64,000 nucleotides of DNA from Burkholderiales bacterium. GTDB lineage: Bacteria > Pseudomonadota > Gammaproteobacteria > Burkholderiales > SG8-39. The notes beneath the pieces were generated by a model, which saw only the letters and a list, made by a program, of their open reading frames with translations, did no database searches and was not told the origin of the DNA. Positions 41,585-50,705 of the stretch are shown here, piece after piece. Location: contig JAOSJV010000001.1 in assembly GCA_027493935.1 (NCBI GenBank), positions 62,001-126,000 on the forward strand. The letters are read 5' to 3'. How positions within the stretch are numbered: position 1 is the stretch's first letter; every line of letters starts with the position of its first letter. A program made the position numbers and the translations under genes.

Positions 41585-43423
41585 TCACTTGGGGTACCCT
41601 TCGTAGTCGGGCTTGATCCGGACGTCGATGAGATACCGCTCGCCCCGCTTGACCGCATCCACCGCCGCAAGGAACGCCGGCACGAGTTCGCTACGTTTCG
41701 CGATCGGGCCGCATCCTGCAAAACCTTGCGCGCGCGCCATCGCCAGGATGTCGACCTCCGGCTCGGAGATGCGCTGCGCGACGTGCGCGGTCTCGACGGC
41801 CCGCCCGCGCGTGCGCGCAGTCGTCGCCTGGTGCTGCTCGTCGATATAGTAGCCGCAATTGTTCGCGATGATCACCAGCATCGGCGTGCGCGTGCTCGCC
41901 GCCGTCCAGAGCGCGGACACGCCCATCAGGAAATCGCCGTCCCCGATCACCGCGACCGGCAGCCGGCCGGTGCCGCGGAGCGCTAACGCCGATCCCACCG
42001 ACATCCCGGGCGCCCCGCCAACGCCGGCTGCACCGTCCGCCCCCAGATACTCGAGCGGATGACGGATCGGCAGCGCATCGACGTGCCATCCGAGCGGCGC
42101 ACGCACGAGGCAATACGCCATACCGGAGAGCGCCTCGCGCAGCGCAGCGCCGATGTCCCACAGCCCGATGTCTTCCGGGCCTCCGGTGAGCGGCCGGGCC
42201 GGCACGGGCGCTACGTGCTCGCGTGTTCGCGCCAGGAGGCGCTCTACCGTCCGGCGCCGGAACTCGTCGCCGGCGACGCGCTCGATCTCGCCGAGGAGCG
42301 CCGGCACGACCCGGTCCGGCTCGGCGAGGATGTCTAGGTCGGCCGGCGCGAGGGCCATGTGATCGCGCGTCCAGCCGCGATGCGCGTAGTTGTCGAGCGA
42401 GCAGCGGATCACCTTGGCTGGCGCGTTGATCTCGCCCCACGCCTGCGTGAAGAGCGTGGCCGGATCCCACCAGTCGAGGCTCAAGACGACGTCCGCTTCG
42501 CGCACGATCGCCTCGCCGGCCGCGCTGGTGAACGCGATCGCGGGTTCGGGGCCGTGCAGCACGTGGTCGGTCGGGAACGCGGCCGCGACCTTGAGATCGG
42601 TGAGCACCGCCGCGCCGAGCGTCTCAGCGAGGCGGACCCGCACGTTCCAGGCCCGCTCGTCGCGCGAGACGCGCCCGGCGAGGATCACCGGGTGCTCGGC
42701 CGCGACCAGCCACTGCGCCGCCTGCCGCACCAATTCGGGTTCGGGCGCGGGCGGCGCTGGCGCGCGGAAGCGCCGCGCGTCCGGCTTGTCTGCGTTCCGG
42801 TACGGCAGGGTGTCTTCCTGCAGGCGCTGGTCGAGCGTCACGTAGACCGGCCCCCTGGGCGCGGTGCGCGCGATCTGGTTCGCACGCAACAGCGATTCGA
42901 TCGTCGCGCGTGGCGAAAGCGGCTGGTCGTCCCACTTCACGTACTGGCGGACCAGCGAGCCCTGGTCGCTCACGCTGTGCAGCCAGTCGATCGGCGTGCG
43001 GCGCCGCGCCGAGTCGAGCGGGCCGACGCCGCCGAGAATGATCATCGGCATGCGGTCGCACCAGGCGTTATAGACCGCCATGGCTGCGTGCATCAAGCCG
43101 ACGTTGCAGTGCACGACCACGCCCATCGGCTCGCCGGTTACGCGGGCATAGCCGTGTGCGATCGCGACCGCGTGCTCCTCGTGCAGGCACAGGACGAGCT
43201 GTGGATCGCGGTTGCCGAGCGCGTTCACCACGCTCTCCTGCACCCCGCGGAAGCTGGAGCCGGGGCAGACCGCGGCGTACCTCAGTCCGATCTCGCGCAG
43301 CGCGTGCGCGATCGTGTCGCTGTTGAAGAAGGTGCCGTCGAAATCCCCGGGCGGCACCGCGGCGGGCGTGTCCACGGTCGAGATACGCGCCCGAGTCGAC
43401 GTGCCGCGCATTTTGCCTGGCAT
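41585..43423 (-). CDS. Thiamine-diphosphate-dependent enzyme (benzoylformate decarboxylase/acetolactate synthase type)
   Basis: About 612 residues; start may be ATG 43423 or GTG 43441. The N-terminal PYR domain has L-C-L-H-E-E-H-A-V-A-I-A-H-G-Y-A, with the conserved Glu. The C-terminal PP domain shows I-G-D-G-D-F-L-M-G-V-S-A-L-W-T-A-A ... I-I-A-N-N-C-G-Y-Y, the G-D-G...N-N cofactor motif. A central domain links them. It should cleave or join a 2-keto acid carbon bond; whether decarboxylase, lyase or synthase is open. It lies 17-35 bases after the flavoprotein and upstream of tctC, so one operon. The acetolactate-type FAD-site residues are not evident. Confidence 0.85.
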   Translation of the reverse strand: MPGKMRGTSTRARISTVDTPAAVPPGDFDGTFFNSDTIAHALREIGLRYAAVCPGSSFRGVQESVVNALGNRDPQLVLCLHEEHAVAIAHGYARVTGEPMGVVVHCNVGLMHAAMAVYNAWCDRMPMIILGGVGPLDSARRRTPIDWLHSVSDQGSLVRQYVKWDDQPLSPRATIESLLRANQIARTAPRGPVYVTLDQRLQEDTLPYRNADKPDARRFRAPAPPAPEPELVRQAAQWLVAAEHPVILAGRVSRDERAWNVRVRLAETLGAAVLTDLKVAAAFPTDHVLHGPEPAIAFTSAAGEAIVREADVVLSLDWWDPATLFTQAWGEINAPAKVIRCSLDNYAHRGWTRDHMALAPADLDILAEPDRVVPALLGEIERVAGDEFRRRTVERLLARTREHVAPVPARPLTGGPEDIGLWDIGAALREALSGMAYCLVRAPLGWHVDALPIRHPLEYLGADGAAGVGGAPGMSVGSALALRGTGRLPVAVIGDGDFLMGVSALWTAASTRTPMLVIIANNCGYYIDEQHQATTARTRGRAVETAHVAQRISEPEVDILAMARAQGFAGCGPIAKRSELVPAFLAAVDAVKRGERYLIDVRIKPDYEGYPK

Positions 43424-43458
43424 TGCCGTCGTCCGCCGCACCCGGCGCGCTCGTGCGC

Positions 43459-45180
43459 TCAGAGCGTCTTGATCGCAGCGGATCGGACCGCCTCCGCCGC
43501 GCCGGCAGCGCTCCCGCTGGCCGGCTCTAACGGATAGAGCGGAGTCGGGATCGGCGTCTTAGCGAAGGCCGGTGCGCCGCCCGCGTCGGTGACGTCGACC
43601 CAGCAGAGCCAGTTCGCGTCGTCGCGAAAGTCGAAGTCCTCCCGGAAATGATTCATGCGCGACTCCTCGCGGAAGAGCGAGGCGCCCAGGATGATCTCGG
43701 CCGCAAGCACCATTGCCTCCGTCTCGGTCAACCGCACGAGCTCGTGCGTGTCCGGCGCGAGCAGTTCGGCAAGCTCTGCGCGCAGGCCCGCGATCTCGCC
43801 AAGCGCGCGTTCGAGGCGCGTGCCGCGCTTCCACACCGAGACATCGTAGGCGAACATCACCGTCTGCAGCTTGCGCAGGAGGGCGTCGGACCGGGCGCTC
43901 GCCTTTCCGTTCAGCGTCCGGTAGCTATCGCGACGCAGCGCCGCCACCTCCGCGGCATCGACGCGCGGCGCCGCGAGCCCATCGAGGTCCTCCCTGGCGC
44001 TGCGTCCCGCGACCCACCCCGACCCGATGCACATCCCGAAGTGGAAGCCCGCGAAATGGTTTGCGCAGCCGGCCTGGGCGAGCCCGGCGACGAGGAGTCC
44101 CGGAAGGTCCGAGCGGCACGCCGAATCGGTCCGGATGGCCATCTTCGTCATCTGGTTCTGCGGATAGTACGGCGTCTCCCCGAAGAGATCGATCTTGGCT
44201 TCCGGGCCGAGCTTGCGGAAGAAGTACTCCATCCACTTCACCTTGCTCTCGACAAAGTACTCGCGCGTTGCGGCCGGGACGCGCGACATGTCCAGATAGA
44301 GCGGCGCCATGCCGCGCTGCCGTTCCATCGCCATGGCGCGCGCGATCCGCTGGACGTCGGCCCGATCGCCCCACTCCGGCTCGTAGCGCTGCATGAATTG
44401 CTCGCCGGCGGCGTTGGTGAAGCTCGCACCCTCCTGGATCGCAAACGTGATTCCCTCGAAGTAGAACTTCGGGGTGCCCGGACGCAGATAGCTCTGCTCG
44501 GCATTGCGGAGCGTGGCCCCGGCCCGGTAAGCAAGCAGCGTGCCGGTCCCGGTGATGTCGCGCACGAACCCGGAGCGGAAGGTGATCGCGTTCGTCGCGA
44601 AGATTGTCGCGCGGGCGCTCAGCGTGTGGAACTCGCCAGTGCGCGTATGGATGCCCACCGCGCCGGTGATTCGTTCGCTCCCGCCTCGCATGAGCCCCGT
44701 GACCATAATGCGGTCGACGATCTGCACGCCCGCGTCCTCGAGCGCGCGGCGCAGCCGCCAGCAGAATTCGAGGCCGCCGCCGACGGGATACAGCACGCGG
44801 GCGTGCGCAAGCCGCGGGTCGGCCGCCGCACGTACCGACCGCCCGAATCCCTAGGGGAACTCGAGGCCGGCGCCAACGAGGTCGCCGAACCGGTCGAAGG
44901 AAGTGGCGAGGACCTCCTGTACCAGGGGCTGATCGGCGAGCCAGTCGTTGCCGGCGACGATCTCGCGTGCGACCGCCTCGAGGTCGTCCTCCGGAAACAC
45001 GACGAGGGTCCACGCGTTCGAGAAAGCGCCGTGGCCGGTGCGGCCGACCGTCCAGGAATCGACGAGAGTCACCCGTGTGCCGGCGGGACTATTGCGTTTG
45101 GCGCTCAACGCGGCGAGCAGGCCGCCCGGTCCCGCGCCGACCACCAGGATGTCCGTTCTGACAAGTGTTCCGTCGATCAT
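43459..45180 (-). pseudogene. AprA/fumarate-reductase-like flavoprotein interrupted by an in-frame TAG
   Basis: One reading frame of 574 codons. Codon 110 is TAG (44851-44853). Before it: D-I-L-V-V-G-A-G-P-G-G-L-L-A-A-L-S-A-K, the FAD-binding start, and T-G-H-G-A-F. After it: Y-P-V-G-G-G-L-E-F, I-F-A-T-N-A-I-T-F-R-S-G, and L-V-A-G-L-A-Q-A-G-C-A-N-H-F-A-G-F-H-F-G-M. The family oxidises or reduces small acids or adenylylsulfate-like substrates with FAD and a ferredoxin partner, here encoded just upstream (45218-45463). Because the frame is otherwise clean across the stop, a single-base change, error or (less likely) readthrough is suggested. No frameshift is needed. Confidence 0.85.
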
Positions 45181-45217
45181 CTGTCGTTCCCGCCTGCCGG
45201 CACGCCCCGCCGCGCCG

Positions 45218-45463
45218 TCACCACGGCCGCGGGCGGCTTCTCACCACCGGGTGGACGTCCACGATCCGCTCCGGGCAGTAGATCTCGCAGTTGAAGCAGG
45301 TGATGCAGTGCTCCCGGAACCTGATTACCGGCAGAAGCCTCACTTCCTTCAAGCCCGCCGGCGGCGTCGTCTGCTCCGGCTCCATGTGAATGACGTCGGC
45401 GGGGCAGACCCAATCGCAGACGCCGCAGCCGGTGCATTTTTCGATCTCGATGTGCTCGATCAT
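45218..45463 (-). CDS. Two-cluster ferredoxin, AprB-like partner
   Basis: 81 residues from ATG 45463. Cysteines: C-T-G-C-G-V-C-D-W-V-C-P and C-I-T-C-F-N-C-E-I-Y-C-P, two [4Fe-4S] sites with an insert between, as in AprB and in the ferredoxins paired with fumarate-reductase-like flavoproteins. The C-terminal P-R-P-W tail is short compared with AprB. First gene of the minus-strand operon; it should carry electrons for the flavoprotein. The 83-base gap to the divergent citrate-synthase-like gene must hold both promoters. Confidence 0.88.
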   Translation of the reverse strand: MIEHIEIEKCTGCGVCDWVCPADVIHMEPEQTTPPAGLKEVRLLPVIRFREHCITCFNCEIYCPERIVDVHPVVRSRPRPW

Positions 45464-45546
45464 CCGCGTTCTCTCACTTCGCGAGCACGGTACCGCGCGG
45501 ACATTCATTGCTCAATCTTGATCGGCGCGTCAATATTAGGCCGATC

Positions 45547-46855
45547 ATGGCGCCCGCCCACCGTGTTCCCGTGCCGCCGCCTGCCGACTTCCTGTCGCGC
45601 ATCGAAGCGCTGCGGATCCTGCGCGTCAAGCCGCAGACGCTCTACAGCTACGTGAGCAGGGGTTTCATCCGCCGGGTACCGCAGCCGGTGGGGCGCTCAA
45701 GCTTCTACCTGCGCGAGGACGTCGAAAGATGCGCGCCCGTAGCACCGCGCGCGCCGGTCACGGTCCGGTGGCGGCGAGCGCGATGCGCTGGGGCGCGCCG
45801 GCGATTCTGACGGCCGTGACCGAGCTCACCGATCGGGGTCCGCGCTACCGGGAGCGCCTCGCGGTCGACCTCGCGCGCGCCGGGTGTGCCTTCGAGAACG
45901 TCGCAGAGTATCTCTGGACCGGAAGCTGGCTCGACGAAGCTCTGCGCTGGCGCGCAGGGCTGGCGCCAGCCGAGCTGCGCGCCCTGCTTGCCGCGCACGC
46001 GCGGCTAAATCCGGGAGATGCGCATCCTGCAGCGGTTGATCGCCACGGTCCTTGCGCTCCGGAGCCGCCGAGGGCAGCCGCGGTGAGCGGCTGCGCTCTG
46101 GCGGCACCGCGGTGACCTCGGCCCGGCGCCTCGTGCGCGGGCTGGTCGGTGTCTTCGGCTTTGTCGGTCCGGGCCACGCCTACGTCCCGCTCCTCGACGC
46201 GGAGGCGGTCGCGCACGGCCTCGCGCGCGCTCTCGGCCTCGCGGCGACCGAGGTCCGCCTGCGAGCGCTGAATGCGGCGCTGGTGCTCGCGGCCGATCAC
46301 GAGCTCAACCCCGCAACGTTTGCCGCTCGCATCGCAGCGTCCGGCGAGGCGGATTTGCATTCGTGCATCGGTGCTGCCATGAATGTCCATAACGGCGGCC
46401 GCATCGGCAGCGTGCCCGACGGCGTCGAGCGGCTGTTCGCGCCGGGCCTGCGCGCCAAGGCCGTGGTCGCGGCGGCGCGGCGAGTGCTCGCCTCCGCCGC
46501 GCGGCTGCCGGGGTTCAACCATCCCCTCTATCCTCGCGGCGATCCGCGCGCGGAGCTGATGATCGAGCTGGCGCGGGCGGTGGCGCGCGGGCAGCAGCAG
46601 CGCGCCATGCTGGAAGCCATCGACCGCCTTAAGGAGGAGCTCGACCAATGGCCGACCATCGAGGGCGGACTGGTCGCTCTGTGCCGCGGGATCGGGGCGC
46701 CGGACGGCACGGCCGCGGGCTTGTTCGCCTTCGGCCGGGTAGCAGGCTGGATCGCGCACGTCCTCGAACAGCGGCTCCAGGGTTTCATGATCCGGCCGCG
46801 CGCGAAATTCGTTGGCTCGGCCGTGGCGCCACAAGGACGCGCCCTCGGCGGCTGA
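45547..46855 (+). pseudogene. Citrate-synthase-like protein with N-terminal HTH, broken by three frameshifts
   Basis: Homology runs through successive frames. Frame 1 (45547 to about 45728): L-S-R-I-E-A-L-R-I-L-R-V-K-P-Q-T-L-Y-S-Y-V and G-R-S-S-F-Y-L-R-E-D-V-E-R, a MerR-like HTH. Next frame (about 45729 to 46010): A-M-R-W-G-A-P-A-I-L-T-A-V-T-E-L, F-E-N-V-A-E-Y-L-W-T-G. A short third piece (about 46018-46050): M-R-I-L-Q-R-L-I. Last frame (to 46855): N-A-A-L-V-L-A-A-D-H-E-L-N-P-A-T-F-A-A-R, L-H-S-C-I-G-A-A-M-N-V-H-N-G-G, G-F-N-H-P-L-Y-P. The active-site His and H-P patterns persist. The intact protein would be about 435 residues. HTH-citrate synthases probably condense acyl-CoA with oxaloacetate or a similar keto acid. 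Confidence 0.75.
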
Positions 46856-46889
46856 GCGCTATGCGCGGATGCGCTGCGGGCCCGGAGGA

Positions 46890-47090
46890 GGTCGAAGGCC
46901 AGCCCGCACCTCAGCCGCGTCCGCACGCGGCTCGCTCTCCCGCGTCTTCTGGAACGATCCGGACGTCAATCACGCAGACCGCCCCCGCGCTCACGGCGCG
47001 GATCGCCCGCTCGGGCGACCGCTGCAACTCCTCGAACAGCGCATCGAGACCAGGTGCGCCGAAGTCCGGGGCCAGCGCGAGGAGCGCGAC
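46890..47090 (-). pseudogene. Possible remnant of a TPP-enzyme C-terminus
   Basis: Minus-strand translation gives L-D-A-L-F-E-E-L-Q-R-S-P-E-R-A-I-R-A-V, then C-V-I-D-V-R-I-V-P, resembling the last helix and strand of thiamine-diphosphate enzymes (compare the R-Y-L-I-D-V-R-I end of the gene at 41585). No start or upstream domains are visible. The rest of 46856-47337 shows no convincing gene. Confidence 0.35.
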
Positions 47091-47337
47091 GCCTCCCGAG
47101 GGCGCAGAAAGTGGTCCACCCCCGCGCGTCTTTGCGATGGCCTATGCCGAGCGCGTGCCGTTGTTGCTCCGCACGTTCGGGCTCAGGATCGTCACACCAA
47201 GGCGGGCGGCGGAGGTTGTCGGCGAAGTGTCCGCCGCCACTGCGCGCGAGCGGCGCTTACCGCAATCCACGACGCAGCGCGCGCTCCGCGCCGTCGCGCA
47301 GCCGCTGCGGCCGCGCATGGCGTGAGCCCACCGTCGG

Positions 47338-47973
47338 TCAGGCCGCTGCCAGCGCGCTCCGCTCGACGCCGAACAGCAGCTCGAGGTAGGTGCGCAGCTG
47401 GCGCATCTGCCGCACCATGATCTGCGGATCGTCGAAGAGGCGCGACATCACCAGCGCACCTTCGATGATGACGTTGGGCAGATCGCCGAGCGCGTCGTAG
47501 TCGAGTGGCGCGCGCGGCCGATGGAGCTTCGCCGCCGCGCGCAGCTTCTGCGCGATCTCGCGCCGCCAGACGAGGAACGCCTCGCGGCTGCGCGCGGTGA
47601 TCTCCGGAGTCATCAGGTTCTTCTCGTAGAGGTACGAGGCGACCAGGCAGCCCGGGTGCGGCGAGTCGAGCGCGCCGAACATCTCCTCGAAGAAGCCGAG
47701 CCCCACCAGCACCTGCTGCAGCGGATCGGAGGTGAGCTTCTCCGCGCGGCGCAGGGTCGCTTCGAGCACCTGCGCCTCGCCGGCGAGGTAGCGCTCGAAG
47801 AGCGCGTACGCGAGGTCCTCCTTCGACTTGAAATGATAGAAAAACGCCCCTTTGGTCACCCCGGCGCGCTCGAGGATCTGGTCGAGCGAGGTCGCCGTGA
47901 ATCCCTGCCGCAGCACCAGGTCGTTCGCGACGTCGAGGATCCGTTCGCGGGTGGTTTGCCCGTCTCGTGCCAT
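47338..47973 (-). CDS. TetR-family transcriptional regulator
   Basis: 211 residues. The N-terminal HTH is textbook TetR: T-R-E-R-I-L-D-V-A-N-D-L-V-L-R-Q-G-F-T-A-T-S-L-D-Q-I-L-E-R-A-G-V-T-K-G-A-F-F-Y-H-F-K-S-K-E-D-L. The C-terminal ligand domain is helical, with G-C-L-V-A-S-Y-L-Y. It likely represses itself and the divergent plus-strand operon starting at 48139; three palindromes with core GACCGGTC or close variants lie in the 165-base gap between them. The ligand is probably a hydrophobic or acyl-CoA compound judging from the neighbours, which is inference. Confidence 0.92.
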   Translation of the reverse strand: MARDGQTTRERILDVANDLVLRQGFTATSLDQILERAGVTKGAFFYHFKSKEDLAYALFERYLAGEAQVLEATLRRAEKLTSDPLQQVLVGLGFFEEMFGALDSPHPGCLVASYLYEKNLMTPEITARSREAFLVWRREIAQKLRAAAKLHRPRAPLDYDALGDLPNVIIEGALVMSRLFDDPQIMVRQMRQLRTYLELLFGVERSALAAA

Positions 47974-47977
47974 ATAA

Positions 47978-47993
47978 ACAGACTGGTCCGTTT
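47978..47993. promoter_or_regulatory. TetR operator-like palindrome O1
   Basis: ACAGACTGGTCCGTTT, close to the common TetR-family palindrome ACAGACCGGTCTGT. It sits 5 bases upstream of the tetR start codon. Confidence 0.5.
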
Positions 47994-48068
47994 AGTGGAT
48001 TAGAGAAAAATTATATAACTCAAAGCGAGGAAAAGGGAAGTTTCTCTCAAAGTAGGGCCGACAAACCC

Positions 48069-48110
48069 TTGACGTACCGACCGGTCTGTATATAATACCG
48101 TCCGGTTGGT
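48069..48110 (+). promoter_or_regulatory. Promoter covered by two TetR operator-like palindromes (O2, O3)
   Basis: TTGACG (48069-48074), a 16-base spacer and TATAAT (48091-48096). O2, ACCGACCGGTCTGT (48076-48089, 12 of 14 positions symmetric), fills the spacer; O3, ACCGTCCGGTTGGT (48097-48110, 10 of 14), covers the start point. Binding at both would block RNA polymerase. It drives the 48139 gene and probably the one after. Confidence 0.65.
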
Positions 48111-48138
48111 TTGTTTTTACTCTGCCAGGGAGACGCCC

Positions 48139-48927
48139 ATGGCCATGGCGCTGCAATTCGCGGATTTCTATCCCCTCCTGTTTCTCGCCCCGTTCTTGGT
48201 GCTCGAGATCGTCCATCGGGCGCGCCGGTATACGGCGCCGCCGGGCTGGCGGCTGCGCGGCCTCGCCGTCGCGCTGGCGATCTTCGGCGTGACGATCGCC
48301 GCCGGCGTTGCATGGAGCAAAGTGCTGCCGGAGTGGAGCCTCGTCGACGGCGCCGCGCTCGGCACCTGGGGCGGCGCGCTCGCCGGCATCCTCGTCTACG
48401 AGCTCGCGCACTACTGGTACCACCGCGCAGCGCACGCGCGGGGCTGGCTGTGGCGCCTCGGCCACCAGATGCACCACAGCGCCGAGAGCCTGGACGCGTA
48501 CGGCGCGCTCTACGCGCACCCGATCGACGCTGCGCTCTTCACCACGTGGGCGATCCTGGCGTTCTACCCGCTGCTCGGGCTCGCGCCGGAGGCGGCCGCG
48601 ATCGCCGCCGCGTTCCTGGCGTTCAACGCGGCGTTCCAGCACGCGAACGTCCGCACGCCGCGCTGGCTCGGCTATCTGGTGCAGCGGCCCGAGAGCCACG
48701 CTGTGCACCATGGCCGCGGCATCCACCGCGACAACTACTCGGACCTGCCGCTGTGGGACATCGTGTTCGGCACGTTCCGCAACCCGGCGCCGGGCGCCGA
48801 GCCGCGCGAGGCCGGCTTCTACGACGGCGCTTCCACGCGCGTCGCCGAGATGCTCGCGTTCCGCGACGTCTCGCGGCCGGCGGGCGACGACGCACCGCGC
48901 GGCGCGCCAGAGACGCAGGCCGCCTGA
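48139..48927 (+). CDS. Fatty-acid hydroxylase/sterol-desaturase-superfamily membrane protein
   Basis: 262 residues from ATG 48139 (CAGGGAGACG upstream). Four or so membrane helices and the His clusters of di-iron hydroxylases: H-Y-W-Y-H-R-A-A-H, H-Q-M-H-H-S-A-E and H-A-V-H-H-G-R, the H-x3-H, H-x2-H-H, H-x2-H-H set. It should use O2 and two irons to hydroxylate or desaturate a lipid or sterol-like substrate in the membrane. It is first behind the TetR-controlled promoter, so the substrate or a related molecule may be the inducer. The C-terminal 35 residues are polar. Confidence 0.88.
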   Translation: MAMALQFADFYPLLFLAPFLVLEIVHRARRYTAPPGWRLRGLAVALAIFGVTIAAGVAWSKVLPEWSLVDGAALGTWGGALAGILVYELAHYWYHRAAHARGWLWRLGHQMHHSAESLDAYGALYAHPIDAALFTTWAILAFYPLLGLAPEAAAIAAAFLAFNAAFQHANVRTPRWLGYLVQRPESHAVHHGRGIHRDNYSDLPLWDIVFGTFRNPAPGAEPREAGFYDGASTRVAEMLAFRDVSRPAGDDAPRGAPETQAA

Positions 48928-48986
48928 CGCGCGCGTGGCCGCCCCGCTCCTCCACCGGCATCGCAGACCTCGAAAGGAGAATCAAG

Positions 48987-49931
48987 ATGGCGCGCCATCG
49001 CAATGCCCTGCCCGTCTCGGGCGCGCAGCCGTTCGTGACCGACGGCGGGCTCGAGACCACGCTCGTCTTCCACGACGGCATCGAGCTGCCGCACTTCGCC
49101 GCGATCGCGCTCATGCGCGACGCCGCCGGCCGCGAGCGCCTGCGGCGCTATTTCGCGCGCTACGCCGCGATCGCCGCGCGCCACGGCGCCGGCTTCGTGT
49201 TCGAGTCGCCGACCTGGCGCGCGAGCGCCGACTGGGGCGAGCGGCTCGGCCTCGCGCCGCGCGAGCTCGCACGGCTCAACCGCGACGCGATCGCGCTGCT
49301 CGCGGCGCTGCGCGCGTCGACGACCGAGGTCGCCGGCACGATGCTCGTCAGCGGCAACCTCGGCCCGCGCGGCGACGGCTACAGTCCGGCGAGCCGCATG
49401 ACGGTCGCGGAGGCCGAGCGCTACCATCGCGCCCAGATCGACCAATTCGTCGACACCGACGCCGACATGGTGAGCGCGTTCACCATGAACTACGTCGAGG
49501 AGGCGGCAGGCATCGCGCGCGCCGCGCGGAAGGCGGGCATGCCCTCGGTGATCTCTTTCACCGTCGAGACCGACGGCCGGCTGCCGACGGGCATGGCGCT
49601 CGGCGAGGCGATCGCGCAGGTCGACGACGCCACCGACGGCGGCCCGGCCTACTACATGATCAACTGCGCGCATCCGGTGCACTTCGCGCATGCGCTCGAA
49701 GCCGGCGCGCCGTGGCTCGAGCGCGTCCGCGGCATCCGCGCCAACGCGTCGACCCGCAGCCACGCCGAGCTCGACGAGGCGACCGAGCTCGACGCGGGCG
49801 ATCCGGAGGACCTCGGCCGACACTACCGCGCCTTGCGCGAGCGGCTGCCGAACCTTGCCGTGTACGGCGGCTGCTGCGGCACCGATCATCGCCACGTCGC
49901 CGCGATCTGCGAGGGCGCGCTCGGGCACTGA
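48987..49931 (+). CDS. Homocysteine S-methyltransferase-family protein
   Basis: 314 residues from ATG 48987, with AAAGGAGA 6 bases upstream. Motifs: T-D-G-G-L-E-T-T-L-V-F at the start, I-N-C-A-H-P in the middle and G-G-C-C-G-T-D near the end, giving the three Cys ligands for zinc that activate a thiol. It should move a methyl group from S-methylmethionine, SAM or a similar donor to homocysteine or another thiol. It follows the desaturase gene by 59 bases under the same promoter. Acceptor and donor are unproven. Confidence 0.9.
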   Translation: MARHRNALPVSGAQPFVTDGGLETTLVFHDGIELPHFAAIALMRDAAGRERLRRYFARYAAIAARHGAGFVFESPTWRASADWGERLGLAPRELARLNRDAIALLAALRASTTEVAGTMLVSGNLGPRGDGYSPASRMTVAEAERYHRAQIDQFVDTDADMVSAFTMNYVEEAAGIARAARKAGMPSVISFTVETDGRLPTGMALGEAIAQVDDATDGGPAYYMINCAHPVHFAHALEAGAPWLERVRGIRANASTRSHAELDEATELDAGDPEDLGRHYRALRERLPNLAVYGGCCGTDHRHVAAICEGALGH

Positions 49932-50100
49932 AGCCGCGCACACGCGACCTGGCGCGCGCCGCCGCGCTGCCGGGCGGCCCCGTATCATGGCCGGGGGACA
50001 GAGGGTGTAAGCTTCCGTACAGGCGACGCGGTGCCGCGGCGTGCACATCCCGCACGCCGCCCGGCCGGCACCCGCCGCCGAGCGCCAAAGCGAGCCGTCG

Positions 50101-50454
50101 ATGCTGTTCGACGTCAAGGGCTGTCCCAAGTGCGGGGTCATCCTCCGCCCCTACCTCGTCGCGAGCCATGGCACGGCCGCGCAACACGTGCTCGTGGTGT
50201 TCCTGTTCTGGGGCGCGGCGGCGCTGTGGATCGGATGGCTCAACGCGCCGCGCGGCGGCGGCGAGCTCTACGTGCTGCTCGCCACGCTCGGGACCATCGC
50301 GTGGGTGCGCATCTTTGCGCGGCTGCGGGCGCTGCGCCGCGCCGGCGTCGACCGGCGGCGCTACTTCTGCGAGCGGTGCGGGCGCCACTTCGAGGGCCGG
50401 GGCGCGGAGCTCGCGGAGATCGCGGTGAAGCAGATCCGCAAGATCCACGACTGA
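50101..50454 (+). CDS. Small membrane protein with two zinc-ribbon Cys pairs
   Basis: 117 residues from ATG 50101 (a GTG at 50041 is also possible). A C-P-K-C-G pair lies near residue 8, two membrane helices at about 29-46 and 58-78, and a second pair C-E-R-C-G-R-H-F near residue 96. The two ribbons might join into one zinc site across the membrane hairpin. No family name is known to me. It could be co-transcribed with the genes before it; 169 bases separate them. Confidence 0.6.
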   Translation: MLFDVKGCPKCGVILRPYLVASHGTAAQHVLVVFLFWGAAALWIGWLNAPRGGGELYVLLATLGTIAWVRIFARLRALRRAGVDRRRYFCERCGRHFEGRGAELAEIAVKQIRKIHD

Positions 50455-50705
50455 GCTTCATGGCGCGCATCCGCCGGTGTGCCGCATGCCGCGGCCGATG
50501 CTCTAACCCTCGCCCGTGCGCAAGCGCGAAAGTCGTGCCTGCGAACGCGCCGATCCGGCCGGCCGCTGGCCGCGTCCGCTCCCGATTCGGCCGCCGCGGG
50601 AACGACGGCCTGCCGCGGCGCTCCCCCTGCGCCCGTTCCGCGCTGGCGCGGGCGGCCGAGCGACGGCGTGAACGCGGCGCCGGCGATGCGCGTTGGAGTC
50701 GCAAC

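Noticed and set aside
48308..50428. Very long open frame (about 700 codons) over the hydroxylase and methyltransferase genes
   Set aside because: Arg/Ala/Ser-rich shadow of the true genes in another frame; GC-rich sequence lacks stops.
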